A stretch of DNA of 64,000 nucleotides. Source: SHLQ01 sp033344795 (lineage in GTDB: Bacteria; Actinomycetota; Acidimicrobiia; Acidimicrobiales; SHLQ01). The position numbers and the translations under genes are program-made. Below are positions 43,449-52,783 of the stretch, one piece after another. The stretch spans positions 868,001 to 932,000 of the forward strand of contig JAWPMS010000001.1 of the NCBI GenBank assembly GCA_033344795.1. The letters are read 5' to 3'. Below the pieces are notes generated by a model. That model ran no database searches. It was given only the letters and a program-made list of their open reading frames with translations, and was not told where the DNA came from. Position 1 is the stretch's first letter. Each line of letters starts with the position of its first letter.

Positions 43449-46049
43449 ATGCTTCGACTCAGTCTCAAGAACCTCGCAGCAAACAAGATTCGCCTGGCTC
43501 TCACCGGCCTTGCGATCGTACTCGGCGTCGGTTTCGTGGTTTCCTCCTTCGTCCTTCGCGACGGACTGAAAGAGAGCTTCGCCGGCCTCTCCGAAGACAT
43601 CGTCGGCAACGTCGACATCAGCGTCGCATCGCTCTTGGATAGCGACCCCCTCACCGAAGCCGACCTCGAGATGATCTTGGACACCCCAGGCGTACGGGTC
43701 GCCGTCGGCGGCGTGGGCGGCGATGGCAATGAAATTCAGCCGATCAAGGATGACGGCACCACGATCGCCACCCAAGGCCCACCCCAGGTCGCGTTCAGTT
43801 GGACCGACGAGAGCCAACTCAACCCCAACGAGTTGGTCGATGGCCGCGCTCCGGGCGGTCCAGACGAGTGGATCATCGATATCGGGGCGGCCGATCGCCA
43901 CGACTTCGTGGTGGGCCGTACCTACGACTTCATCACGCCTGCCGGAAGAGCCTCCGCTGAGCTTGTTGGCACCTTTCGCTTCGGCGCGGACAACACGACA
44001 AACGGCGCAACCCTCATGGGTTTCGATCTCGACTCGATTCGCGGCTATCTGCAAAAGGGTGAGGTCTACGACAGCATTTCGATCGGAATCGATGGTTCGG
44101 TACCCGTCTCCGAACTCGAATCAACGTTGTCCAGTGCGCTCGGTAATCCCCCCGACCCGGACCCTGATGACGATGAGTTTCCCGATGGCACTCGGGCCGA
44201 GGTCCAGAACCGAGCGGACCTGCAGGCCGATGTGACCGGCCAGTTCAACCAAGCCCTCGACATCTTCGGTGGTGTACTCCTCGCATTTGCATTGATCGCA
44301 CTGTTCGTCTCCATCTTCATCATCGCCAACACGTTCTCGATCGTGACGGGTCAACGGATCCGCGAGTTGGGTCTGCTCCGCGCCGTTGGTGCGACTCCAA
44401 GTCAGATCCGCCGATCGGTCCTGATCGAGTCCGCCTTCATCGGCATCATTGCTTCCCTCGTCGGCATCGCTGCTGGCGTGGGGATCGCCTTCGGCATGCG
44501 CGAACTCCTTGGTGCGGTTGGAGTCGACCTGCCCTCGTTCGGTGTGGTGCTGAAGCCAGCCACGATCATTACGGCGCTGGTTGTCGGAATCTTCGTGACG
44601 ATGCTCTCGGCGATCCTTCCGGCAATCAAGGCGAGCCGAGTTGCACCCATCACGGCGATCACCGGCTCCGCGGACCTCGAGTCCAACTCGATCGGTCGAT
44701 ACGTGATCGGAACCATTCTGACCGCGCTCGGCGTCGGTGGAATGATGCTCGCGCTTTTCGGAAACGCTGATGGCGTCACACAAATTTTGAGCATTCTGGG
44801 CGCCGGCGCCGTCGCACTCTTCGTCGGGCTGACGCTGCTGAGCTCGCTCGTGGCTGCCCCCATTGCCCGGATCATCGGGCTACCTCTTGGACCGCTCTTC
44901 AAACGGCCCGGGACCCTCGCGACAGACAACGCTGCTCGCAACCCCCGCCGAACAGCCACGACCGCCGCCGCGTTGATGATCGGGCTGTCGCTCGTGAGCT
45001 TGGCCATGGTCCTGGGTGATTCGTTGAAGTCGGAGTTCACCAAGGTGCTCGAGAACTCGGTGCAAGCCGACTATCTCGTGACGTCGGACTTGGCTATCAC
45101 GCCGCTCGAGGTTGTCGATCGTCTGGAAGCGGACCCATCGTTTGGAGCCGTGACTCCGCTGTTCTACTGGGGCGCCGACTTCGACAACCAGAGAGCCGAT
45201 GCGGCTGCCGGTAACGATGACCTCTACGAGACTGACATCGTTGCACTCGACTACACGAAAGCCGACGAACTCTTCAACTTCGCCGTGACCGACGGCGATC
45301 TGGTCGACATCACTGACAGCACGACCGCCATCCGCGACACCGTCGCCGAGGATTTGGGACTTGGGATGGGTGACGTCCTGAATCTGAAGCTCGAGGACGG
45401 ATCGATCGTCCCACTCGAGATCGTCGCGATCTTCGAAGACACGGCCATCTCGTCCTCGGTCATGCTCAGCGTCGGTCGCTTCAATGACATCTCCGATCAG
45501 GTCACCGCAGACTGGGTGGCAGCCAAACGGAACCTCGAAGTCTCCGCAGAAGACGCCGATGCAGCGTTTGCAGCAATTGGCGCCGACTACCCGAACCTCT
45601 CGTTTGATTCCTCTGCAACGTTCCGGGAGAACCTGGCCAGCCAGATCGATGGATTCCTAAACGTGCTGACCGCGCTTCTTGGTCTTGCGATCTTCATCGC
45701 TCTCATCGGTATTGCCAACACCCTTGCTCTCTCGGTCTTCGAACGGACCCGCGAGATCGGGCTCTTGCGGGCCGTCGGAATGACGCGACGCCAAACTCGT
45801 CGAATGATCCGATGGGAGGCAGCGATTATCTCCGCCGTCGGCGCTGTGCTCGGTGCGGTGGTCGGCGTGATTCTCGGAATCATCATGGTGCAGGCGATCC
45901 CGGACGAATTCTTGTCGGAGTTCTCGATTCCGTGGATCAGAATCCTTGTCATGGTGGGAATCGCGGCTATCGCTGGACTGTTCGCTGCGCTATTCCCCGC
46001 ATTCCGGAGCTCACGCATGAACGTGCTCGACGCCATCAGCCACAACTGA
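43449..46049 (+). CDS. ABC transporter permease, double FtsX/MacB type
   Basis: The 866-residue permease has a single N-terminal membrane helix (about 15-38) and a large MacB_PCD-like outside domain to about 265. The first FtsX helix set (about 270-400, with GQRIRELGLLRAVGATPSQI) and further helices (about 425-485) come next. A second outside domain and a second FtsX set (about 735-850, with ERTREIGLLRAVGMTRRQ) complete it. The duplicated coupling motif shows two fused half-permeases, as in BceB- or YtrF-like actinobacterial proteins. It works with the ATPase directly upstream. Confidence 0.92.
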   Translation: MLRLSLKNLAANKIRLALTGLAIVLGVGFVVSSFVLRDGLKESFAGLSEDIVGNVDISVASLLDSDPLTEADLEMILDTPGVRVAVGGVGGDGNEIQPIKDDGTTIATQGPPQVAFSWTDESQLNPNELVDGRAPGGPDEWIIDIGAADRHDFVVGRTYDFITPAGRASAELVGTFRFGADNTTNGATLMGFDLDSIRGYLQKGEVYDSISIGIDGSVPVSELESTLSSALGNPPDPDPDDDEFPDGTRAEVQNRADLQADVTGQFNQALDIFGGVLLAFALIALFVSIFIIANTFSIVTGQRIRELGLLRAVGATPSQIRRSVLIESAFIGIIASLVGIAAGVGIAFGMRELLGAVGVDLPSFGVVLKPATIITALVVGIFVTMLSAILPAIKASRVAPITAITGSADLESNSIGRYVIGTILTALGVGGMMLALFGNADGVTQILSILGAGAVALFVGLTLLSSLVAAPIARIIGLPLGPLFKRPGTLATDNAARNPRRTATTAAALMIGLSLVSLAMVLGDSLKSEFTKVLENSVQADYLVTSDLAITPLEVVDRLEADPSFGAVTPLFYWGADFDNQRADAAAGNDDLYETDIVALDYTKADELFNFAVTDGDLVDITDSTTAIRDTVAEDLGLGMGDVLNLKLEDGSIVPLEIVAIFEDTAISSSVMLSVGRFNDISDQVTADWVAAKRNLEVSAEDADAAFAAIGADYPNLSFDSSATFRENLASQIDGFLNVLTALLGLAIFIALIGIANTLALSVFERTREIGLLRAVGMTRRQTRRMIRWEAAIISAVGAVLGAVVGVILGIIMVQAIPDEFLSEFSIPWIRILVMVGIAAIAGLFAALFPAFRSSRMNVLDAISHN

Positions 46050-46113
46050 TCGCGTCGATCAAACACCATTCGCACCGCTCAATTGGACCGTATGCCCAGC
46101 CGATGGGACGGCT

Positions 46114-47388
46114 GTGGGCAGCGCAACTTCAACCATCGTCCCAGCCAACCGCCTTGGGCAGCTACTCGCCGAGGCGCGTTTGCGAGAGGGTACGGATCTG
46201 CAGGAGTTGGCCGCCCGGAGTGACTTCACCGTTGGCGAGCTGAGCGATTTCGAAGCGGGTCATCGTGTACTGAACGACACGATCGTGCAGACGATCACTC
46301 GTCTGTATGCAATCGACTGTGGTCCGATCATTCCGCAACGCACAGAACTCACGATCGATCTCAACGAGAACGTGATGATGGCAGCGGGACACGCTCTGCC
46401 GCTCTCGTCCGCGGCGCACGACCACGTCCTCGAGCGATACCTCTCGCTCGTCTATGTGCTTCGTGACAGCGAACCCGGGACCGCGGTGCCGCTGCGAGAC
46501 GAAGATGTGACGATCCTCGCCACATCGCTCGCCCAGAAACAAGAATTCGTACACGAGCAGCTGCTGCGCACGATGGAGTGCGAGGGTGACTCGGTCAACG
46601 GCCTGTTCAACTGGTTCAAACAACGGTTGTGGGTGCCTGGCGCTGGCGCCGTAGTGGGAGCGGTGTCGCTCGGAACACTCGTCATGTTGTCCAGCGATGG
46701 AACGGCATTGGCCAGCGAGCCCTCCGACGTTCCCGAGCCCGATGTGACGCCCGGTAGCGGACCGTCCCGGCTCAGCGTCGCCCGGTCAACAGCAACCGTT
46801 GCTTCGAGCCAAATCGCGACGAGTGCACCACCGACGGATGTAACGAGCTCGACGACGGCGACCACCGTCGCAGACTCGTCGACCGTTGGAGCCGCCACGA
46901 TCGATGTTGCAGCCCCGATCGACTCGGTCAGCGATGTTCGGACCCCAGCAACCATGGGTGCCGCAGCCGAAGCCCTGCTCCCGTTCGATTGGCAAGCGGC
47001 TCTGCCGGGATGGACGATCGACTACCGCGGTCCCGATAGTGAGTTCCGCGGGCTCACCTACCCCTATGCCAAGTCGATCGAGCTCTACGTCCGAGACGAC
47101 GACACCGCAGCATCGCTTGCGGGAATTCTGGCCCATGAAATCGGCCACGCGATCGACGTGACGCACCTCAGCGACGGCGAACGTTCGCAGTGGCGCGAGA
47201 CGCGCAGCATCGAATCTCACCAATGGTGGCCAGATGCGTACGCGAGCGACTTCGAGACGGGCGCAGGCGATTTCGCCGAGGCCTTTGCCTATTGGGCGGT
47301 GCAGGATCCGAGCTCCTCGGAGATCGCACACCAGCCAACGACGTCGCAGCTCGCAGCTCTCGAAGCACTTCTCGACGGAGTGTTCTGA
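46114..47388 (+). CDS. XRE-type HTH, transmembrane, HExxH metallopeptidase-like fusion protein
   Basis: The 424-residue protein starts with a cytosolic Cro/C1-like helix-turn-helix (about 12-65: LGQLLAEARLREGTDLQELA, VGELSDFEAGHRVL). A helical region follows, then one membrane segment (about 176-195), a Thr/Ser-rich linker (about 200-285) and an extracellular domain with HEIGH (His341, Glu342, His345) and GDFAEAF, where Glu389 could be the third zinc ligand. The latter pattern resembles gluzincins of the anthrax lethal factor-like group. It could be a membrane-bound sensor or regulator with an outside protease domain. No ribosome-binding site clearly supports the GTG start. Confidence 0.72.
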   Translation: MGSATSTIVPANRLGQLLAEARLREGTDLQELAARSDFTVGELSDFEAGHRVLNDTIVQTITRLYAIDCGPIIPQRTELTIDLNENVMMAAGHALPLSSAAHDHVLERYLSLVYVLRDSEPGTAVPLRDEDVTILATSLAQKQEFVHEQLLRTMECEGDSVNGLFNWFKQRLWVPGAGAVVGAVSLGTLVMLSSDGTALASEPSDVPEPDVTPGSGPSRLSVARSTATVASSQIATSAPPTDVTSSTTATTVADSSTVGAATIDVAAPIDSVSDVRTPATMGAAAEALLPFDWQAALPGWTIDYRGPDSEFRGLTYPYAKSIELYVRDDDTAASLAGILAHEIGHAIDVTHLSDGERSQWRETRSIESHQWWPDAYASDFETGAGDFAEAFAYWAVQDPSSSEIAHQPTTSQLAALEALLDGVF

Positions 47389-47461
47389 CCCGCCTCTCTT
47401 CGGTATGACGGACGTCACATCGAGAGTTCGCGACTTCTCGCGCGACCCACACGTCATAACG

Positions 47462-47508
47462 GTGTCTGGCATCGGGCCGGTACCCGCCACCAGCCCGATG
47501 TTGGACGC
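47462..47508 (+). other. structured element, hairpin A with conserved 17-nt loop
   Basis: A 15-bp stem with a few G-U pairs (G47462-G47476 with C47494-C47508) closes a 17-nt loop, CCGGTACCCGCCACCAG. Fourteen of these 17 loop bases recur in hairpin C 118 bases downstream, while the stem sequences differ and still pair. No T-run follows, so it is not a terminator. Confidence 0.65.
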
Positions 47509-47536
47509 AAAGTCTCGCTGAGTCGTTTCCAACGAA

Positions 47537-47576
47537 CTCGGCGCCGAGCACGGTCGATTCCCCCGTCGACGTGCTC
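47537..47576 (+). other. structured element, palindrome and hairpin B between A and C
   Basis: CTCGGCGCCGAG (47537-47548) is a perfect 12-bp palindrome. It overlaps a stem in which GAGCAC-G-GTCGA (47546-47557) pairs with TCGACGTGCTC (47566-47576), 11 bp with one bulge and an eight-base loop. The two foldings are mutually exclusive. Its loop is unlike those of A and C. Confidence 0.5.
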
Positions 47577-47581
47577 AAAAT

Positions 47582-47624
47582 GTTCGGATCTGGGTCGGTA
47601 CCCGCCTCCGGCCCAGATCCGGGC
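47582..47624 (+). other. structured element, hairpin C with conserved 17-nt loop
   Basis: A 13-bp stem (G47582-G47594 with C47612-C47624) closes the loop TCGGTACCCGCCTCCGG, identical to that of hairpin A at 14 of 17 positions. The stem sequence is different from that of A yet fully paired. It ends about 50 bases before the start of the next gene. Confidence 0.65.
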
Positions 47625-47676
47625 CCACTCGCCTCTACCCTTGTGGGAGCCACCGAACGAAGGGAGCGTGTAGCCG

Positions 47677-48447
47677 ATGAGCAAAACTGCCGTCGCCTTC
47701 GCCACCGTTGCCGGGATCTTTCTCCTGGCGATCATCATCGTTCTCGGTCTGCTTTCCTTTGGATGGCTCGACATCCGTTGGCCATGGGAAGACATCGTTG
47801 AACAAGAAACCACGCTCGAGGTCGACGTCGAAGCGGGCCCCGCACAAATCATCGACATCGCTCCGATCTCACTCGAGTGTCGCGCTCGGATCGAAGCGGA
47901 GGTACCCGTGGTCGGAACACAGAAGACCTCGGTCGCTGGCGCGACCATCAGTACCGACACCATTCGCATGCGCGCGGTCGGCGATGTCGATACTTGCGTC
48001 GACGCCTCTGGCGTCGAGATCGTCGAGCGTGCCGACGGCACATTCGGCGTGATCATCGATGCCTCAGCAATCGAATTCGTCCGACCACGAGTGGACGCTG
48101 TTGCGACGATGGGCTCGGTCACCACCGATCGTGGAATCGTCAATCAAGTGGTCGAAGCGCTCCCATGGACAAACGAGGATGACGAGCTCACTCCGGCCGC
48201 GTTCGCCTTCGCCCAAACCGTGATCGGTGGCAGCTCGTGCATGGAGGCGGCCTACGACCAGACGCGCGTCGCCCTCACCGAGGCGTACCAGGCACAAATG
48301 ACCGAGCAGGGCGCCAACCCCGAGGACGTCGACGTCATCATCTCTGGAATTCCCGACTTTGGTCAGAACGCCATCGATCAGAAGCTTCTCGGCGATTTCG
48401 AGTTCACCGAAGAACAGGGAACCAGCTGCGTCGTTGCCACTCCATAG
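47677..48447 (+). CDS. membrane-anchored protein, DUF4230-like
   Basis: The 256-residue protein has one N-terminal membrane helix (about 7-30) and an extracytoplasmic domain rich in beta strands. That domain has EVPVVGTQKTS, TDTIRMRAVGDVDTCVDAS and VIIDASAIEFVRPRVD, a pattern like DUF4230 proteins, for which no function is known. Three Cys could form a disulfide. The start ATG has AGGGAG about eleven bases upstream, just after the hairpin region. The match to DUF4230 is by pattern only. Confidence 0.62.
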   Translation: MSKTAVAFATVAGIFLLAIIIVLGLLSFGWLDIRWPWEDIVEQETTLEVDVEAGPAQIIDIAPISLECRARIEAEVPVVGTQKTSVAGATISTDTIRMRAVGDVDTCVDASGVEIVERADGTFGVIIDASAIEFVRPRVDAVATMGSVTTDRGIVNQVVEALPWTNEDDELTPAAFAFAQTVIGGSSCMEAAYDQTRVALTEAYQAQMTEQGANPEDVDVIISGIPDFGQNAIDQKLLGDFEFTEEQGTSCVVATP

Positions 48448-48532
48448 ACCACCGACGCCCCACGTATTCGAACCCGATCAAGAGCGAGCCAAGATGGGGT
48501 GAAACCCAAGCGCCAGATACTCTGCATGGGTG

Positions 48533-49702
48533 ATGCACATCTTTGATACGTCCCAGTCAATGGTGGTTCCATTCGAACCGGGCGAGACGGTTCGCATCTA
48601 CGTTTGCGGGATCACCCCGTACGACTCGACTCACCTCGGGCACGCCAACACATACCTCACGTACGATCTGCTCGTTCGAAGGTTGGAAGACCTCGGGCAC
48701 ACGGTCGAACTGGTGCGCAACGTCACCGATGTCGACGACTCGATCCTTCCCAAGGCGCGTGAATTGGGCATCGACTTTCTCGAGCTCGCGGCGACCGAGA
48801 TGGAGAAATTTCACGGTGACATGCGAGCTCTGAACACTCGGCCGCCAGTCGCCGAACCCCGAGCCACCGAATCCATAGACCCGATCATCGATCTGGTCCA
48901 GCGGCTAGCCGACCTCGGACACACGTACACCCGCGAGGGCACCACGTGGTTCGACGTATCCACGGCGCCCAAATTCGGTCGGCTCTCCGGATATGCCGAA
49001 GACACGATGCTGGCCTTCGCTGCCGAACGCGGCGGCACACCCACCGACCTGCGACAGCGAAATCCTCTCGATTTCGTGCTGTGGCAACCCTCCGCAGACG
49101 ACGAGCCGAGTTGGGACTCGCCATTTGGTCCGGGTCGACCGGGCTGGCACATCGAATGCAGTGCAATGAGCTGGGCCCACTTTGGCGAGACGCTGGATAT
49201 TCACGGTGGCGGCAGCGACCTGATCTTTCCGCATCACGAATGCGAACGGGTGCAGTCCGAACTCGGATACGGAGAGGTGTTCGCCCGACATTGGATGCAC
49301 TCAGGAATGGTTGCCTACCAAGGCACCAAGATGTCGAAGTCGCTCGGCAATCTCGTGTTCGTGAGCGAACTCACCAAGTCATATGCACCGCAGGCGATAC
49401 GTCTTGCCCTCATGGGTCACCACTACCGGGACGACTGGGAATGGTTCGACGGCGACGTCGACGATGGGCAAGAACGGTTCGATCGAATTCGCCAGGCGAT
49501 TTCGCAGGCTACGGGGCCTGATGCAGCTGGCACGATTGCCGAGGTCCGCAGCGCCCTCGATGACGATCTTGATGCACCGCGTGCACGGGCAGCCCTCGAC
49601 AAGCTGGCCACAGCGATTCTTGCCGGGCAAGGGTCAGACCACACATCAGGCGAGGGCTTGCGACAAGCTGCTTCGCTGGTCGGTATCGAGGTTGATGACT
49701 GA
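48533..49702 (+). CDS. mshC: L-cysteine:1D-myo-inositol 2-amino-2-deoxy-alpha-D-glucopyranoside ligase
   Basis: Joins cysteine to glucosaminyl-inositol with ATP, the third enzyme of mycothiol biosynthesis. The 389-residue protein has the CysRS-like core: YVCGITPYDSTHLGHA with zinc ligand Cys25 and the HxGH at 34-37, RNVTDVDDS, GWHIECSAM, IFPHHECE, and KMSKS at 266-270. Length (about 390-415, against about 460 for CysRS) and CGITPYD-THLGHA identify MshC rather than a second tRNA synthetase. The stop shares a base with the cysS start. The GTG one codon earlier is less likely. Confidence 0.9.
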   Translation: MHIFDTSQSMVVPFEPGETVRIYVCGITPYDSTHLGHANTYLTYDLLVRRLEDLGHTVELVRNVTDVDDSILPKARELGIDFLELAATEMEKFHGDMRALNTRPPVAEPRATESIDPIIDLVQRLADLGHTYTREGTTWFDVSTAPKFGRLSGYAEDTMLAFAAERGGTPTDLRQRNPLDFVLWQPSADDEPSWDSPFGPGRPGWHIECSAMSWAHFGETLDIHGGGSDLIFPHHECERVQSELGYGEVFARHWMHSGMVAYQGTKMSKSLGNLVFVSELTKSYAPQAIRLALMGHHYRDDWEWFDGDVDDGQERFDRIRQAISQATGPDAAGTIAEVRSALDDDLDAPRARAALDKLATAILAGQGSDHTSGEGLRQAASLVGIEVDD

Positions 49703-51090
49703 TGAAAATCTACGACACGCTCCAGGGAAAGATCGTTGACTTCGTGCCACGGGTCGAAGGAGAGGTTTCCCTCTACGCCTGTGGACCGACGGTCTATGAC
49801 CATCCTCACCTCGGACACGCGCGCCAGGCGCTGACGTACGACATGGCCCGTCGCTATTTCGAATGGTCCGGGCTTCGAGTTCATCACGTCGCGAACGTCA
49901 CGGACATCGACGACAACATCATCAACCGCGCAACACGCGAAGGTGTCACAGAACCCGAGATCGCCGAACACTGGAAAGCCATATACATCGAAGCGATGGA
50001 CGAACTGGGAATCTTGCACCCCCACGATCGACCCCATGCGACCGACTACGTCGAAGAGATGGTGGAGTTCATCCAGATACTGCTCGACAACGGCACGGCC
50101 TATGCCACAGAGACCGGCGTGTACCTGCGAGTTCGACAGATCGACGGATACGGGGATCTCGTTCACCGGACACCCGACGAGCTCGCGGAGGGCGCACTGG
50201 CCCGAGTCGAAGCCGACGAATCAAAAGAAGATCCACTGGACTTCGCGTTGTGGAAAGCCGGCAAACCCGGTGAACCCACCTGGGATGCACCATGGGGCTC
50301 CGGCCGACCCGGGTGGCACATCGAATGTGCGGCGATGAGCCTCGGCATCCTGGGCGACGGGTTCGACCTCCATGGAGGCGGAACTGATCTCGTGTTTCCG
50401 CATCACACGAACGAGCGCGCCGAGTCGATCGCCGCTGGGCGCGAGTTCTCCCGCTATTGGATGCACAACGCCATGATCAACATCGGCGGCGAGAAGATGG
50501 CGAAGTCTCTGAACAACTTCACCACCGTGCGGGCGATGCTCGACGAGCATCCGCTCAACGCACGCGCGCTTCGTCTCCTGTTGCTGCAGACCCACTATCG
50601 GAAGGATCTCGAGATCAACGCCGAGGTCATGCAGCAGGCGCGTGAATCGATCAAACGAATCGATGCGATGGTGCGCAAGGCTTCGGGAGTTGGCATCACG
50701 CTCGACACCACGGAACGGGACGCTGACGCAATCGAGAGCTTCCGAGCCGCGATGGATCACGACTTCGGCACGGGTGATGCCCTTGCGACCGTGTTCGATC
50801 AAGTGCGACTCGCGAACACGGCAATCGACGCGAACTCTGCAGACGCGACTGCGTTTGTGTCCACCGCAGTGGAGTTGGCCAACGCTCTCGGCCTTCAGGT
50901 CGGCTCTGTTGCCGCCGGCGCTGGCGACAGCGACGACACCGACTGGATTGAAGCGTTGGTCGCACAAAGGGCGGCCGCAAAGGCCGAGAAGGACTACGCA
51001 GAGGCCGACCGGATACGAGACGAGCTCGCCGCCAAAGACATCACGGTTGAAGACACACCGAGCGGTCCGACCTGGTTCCGCAACGAATAG
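49702..51090 (+). CDS. cysS: cysteinyl-tRNA synthetase
   Basis: Charges tRNA-Cys. The 462-residue class I synthetase has YACGPTVYDHPHLGHAR with zinc ligand Cys27 and HxGH at 36-39, NVTDIDDNI, GWHIECAAM, VFPHHTNE and KMAKS at 265-269. A helical anticodon-binding C-terminal part carries the RAAAKAEKDYAEADRIRDEL block typical of CysRS. It is fused in translation to mshC through TGATG. Both use cysteine and ATP to form a cysteinyl adenylate, so the pair shares a substrate. Confidence 0.97.
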   Translation: MKIYDTLQGKIVDFVPRVEGEVSLYACGPTVYDHPHLGHARQALTYDMARRYFEWSGLRVHHVANVTDIDDNIINRATREGVTEPEIAEHWKAIYIEAMDELGILHPHDRPHATDYVEEMVEFIQILLDNGTAYATETGVYLRVRQIDGYGDLVHRTPDELAEGALARVEADESKEDPLDFALWKAGKPGEPTWDAPWGSGRPGWHIECAAMSLGILGDGFDLHGGGTDLVFPHHTNERAESIAAGREFSRYWMHNAMINIGGEKMAKSLNNFTTVRAMLDEHPLNARALRLLLLQTHYRKDLEINAEVMQQARESIKRIDAMVRKASGVGITLDTTERDADAIESFRAAMDHDFGTGDALATVFDQVRLANTAIDANSADATAFVSTAVELANALGLQVGSVAAGAGDSDDTDWIEALVAQRAAAKAEKDYAEADRIRDELAAKDITVEDTPSGPTWFRNE

Positions 51091-51122
51091 TCACGACGAA
51101 TCTCGGAGCCCGATCCAAGAGG

Positions 51123-52766
51123 TCAGTCTCGAATGCCGTAGACCCCGCCAAGCCGGGTTCCGACGACGATCGTGCCGTCCCAGACAGCCGGGGTCGATTC
51201 GATGCAGCCGTCGTCGATCTTCAGCGCCCAGAGCTCATCGGGCTCCGTTCGGGCATCGGCCACATCGAATGCACGAAGCGTCCCGAAACAATCCCCCATC
51301 AGGAGTTTGTCGTCGACAACGACGGGCGATTGCCACAGGTGGAATCCGAGTTCGATGTCCCACAGGTCCTCGCCGGTTTCGCGATCGACGGCCCGCAGGT
51401 GGCCACCTTGGCTTCCAAAGATGATCGTTCCGTCGTGCAGCGCAGGCGTACCCCAGATTCCCGTATCGAGCCCCTGGTTCTCCTCGACTGCCCAGACGAG
51501 CGCATCGTCGGGGTCTTTCGTTGGGTCGAGCTTGATGAGCTGACCCAATTCGCGTGATCGCGCGTTGCCACGCTCGTACTCCGCCGCGACATACAACATC
51601 CCGAGTTCGTCGATCACAATCGATGCGTCCACATCGTCGCCGACCCAATAGCGGAAAACCCGCTCTGGGTCTTCTCCAGATCGCAAGCTCGAGATGTCCC
51701 AGCCTTGAACCAGACCACCGGAATTCGCGAAGTACAGCGTGTCGCCGCTGATCGCGACGGAGTTCTCGATCGAGACGTTGTCGCCGACGGCCTCGAGGAG
51801 TTCGTCGTCCCAGCCAGCAGCGCTGAAGATCAGCTCGGGCGCAGCGGTCGCCAGCCCGTCATCGTCATAGGAGCGATTGAGCTTCACGATGTGGATTCGA
51901 CTGTTCTCGCCACCGATGAACAAATAGTCGTCGATGACCAGTCCGGCGCCGTCCCAATCGTTGTTCCATTTCCGTGGTCCCGTCGCCTCCGCATCGAGCT
52001 TCCAGAGCTCTCGCGGCTCGCCGCCATCGAAGGCGATCGCGCGGAAGAAGTTGTCTCGTGAACCCGTGTAGACGATCGGGAACCCGTCCGGATCGATCGT
52101 GACGGATCCCTTGATGATGTCATCGGTCTGGAACTTGTCGAGCAGGGGTTCTCCTGTTTCGGCATCGAGAAAGTGCACGGCACCATCGAGCGCGCCAAAG
52201 ACCGTCCAGAGGCGTCCGTCCCGCCGGAACATCGCTGGTTGTCCAGTCCAACCGGTTCCACACCAGCCGCGAGTCTCGGAACCCACGGTGGAAGAACGAC
52301 ACAGTCCTCCCTCTTCGGGGTATCTCCACGCGATCTTCGGGTCGTCCGGGACGGGCCCGCGTCCGTAGTAGCTACGGGTCGGTGACCCTCTGAACGTCAG
52401 CAGACCATCGATCTCGTTTGGTGGAGCGAGACCGACCATCCGAGGGTCGACGAAAACGGACGTATCGAACTCGATTTGTTGCTCTGGACGTGGTTGTACC
52501 GACTGATCAACCGCCGACGCAGCCTCTTCGGCCTGCCCTTCGCCAGAAGTTATCGACAAGAAGTCGAGGGTCGACGTTCTCACGTCTTCGGCGAGCGGCA
52601 GGGCGAACAACGCAGTGCCTGCAACCAAGAGCGCACCCAACCAGAGACCGATGCGCAATCGATCGACCGAGCGTTGTCGGCGACGGTGTCGCTGTGGGCC
52701 GACCATGAGCTCGGCGTCCGGTAGTTCTACGAGGGTCGGCTCCTCGTTGGTCTGCCGTCGAGTCAT
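51123..52766 (-). CDS. membrane-anchored PQQ-like beta-propeller protein
   Basis: The 547-residue protein has a cytosolic tail of about 38 residues, one membrane helix (about 40-58), and then an extracellular propeller with repeated blades. Examples of the repeat are LDGAVHFLDAETGEPLL, GGHLRAVDRETGEDLWDIEL and FGTLRAFDVADA, together with TPALHDGTIIFGSQ and TPAVWDGTIVVGTRLGGVYGIRD. The blades have the PQQ/outer-membrane-assembly (BamB-like) pattern, but no cofactor site is evident. It may scaffold protein or wall assembly. It is transcribed after the DUF3499-type gene on the same strand (17-bp gap). Confidence 0.8.
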   Translation of the reverse strand: MTRRQTNEEPTLVELPDAELMVGPQRHRRRQRSVDRLRIGLWLGALLVAGTALFALPLAEDVRTSTLDFLSITSGEGQAEEAASAVDQSVQPRPEQQIEFDTSVFVDPRMVGLAPPNEIDGLLTFRGSPTRSYYGRGPVPDDPKIAWRYPEEGGLCRSSTVGSETRGWCGTGWTGQPAMFRRDGRLWTVFGALDGAVHFLDAETGEPLLDKFQTDDIIKGSVTIDPDGFPIVYTGSRDNFFRAIAFDGGEPRELWKLDAEATGPRKWNNDWDGAGLVIDDYLFIGGENSRIHIVKLNRSYDDDGLATAAPELIFSAAGWDDELLEAVGDNVSIENSVAISGDTLYFANSGGLVQGWDISSLRSGEDPERVFRYWVGDDVDASIVIDELGMLYVAAEYERGNARSRELGQLIKLDPTKDPDDALVWAVEENQGLDTGIWGTPALHDGTIIFGSQGGHLRAVDRETGEDLWDIELGFHLWQSPVVVDDKLLMGDCFGTLRAFDVADARTEPDELWALKIDDGCIESTPAVWDGTIVVGTRLGGVYGIRD

Positions 52767-52783
52767 TTTCTGGAGGACGTCGT

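Noticed and set aside
48533..49702. A second cysteinyl-tRNA synthetase
   Set aside because: The length of 389 residues, the CGITPYD motif and the missing CysRS anticodon-binding tail point to MshC.
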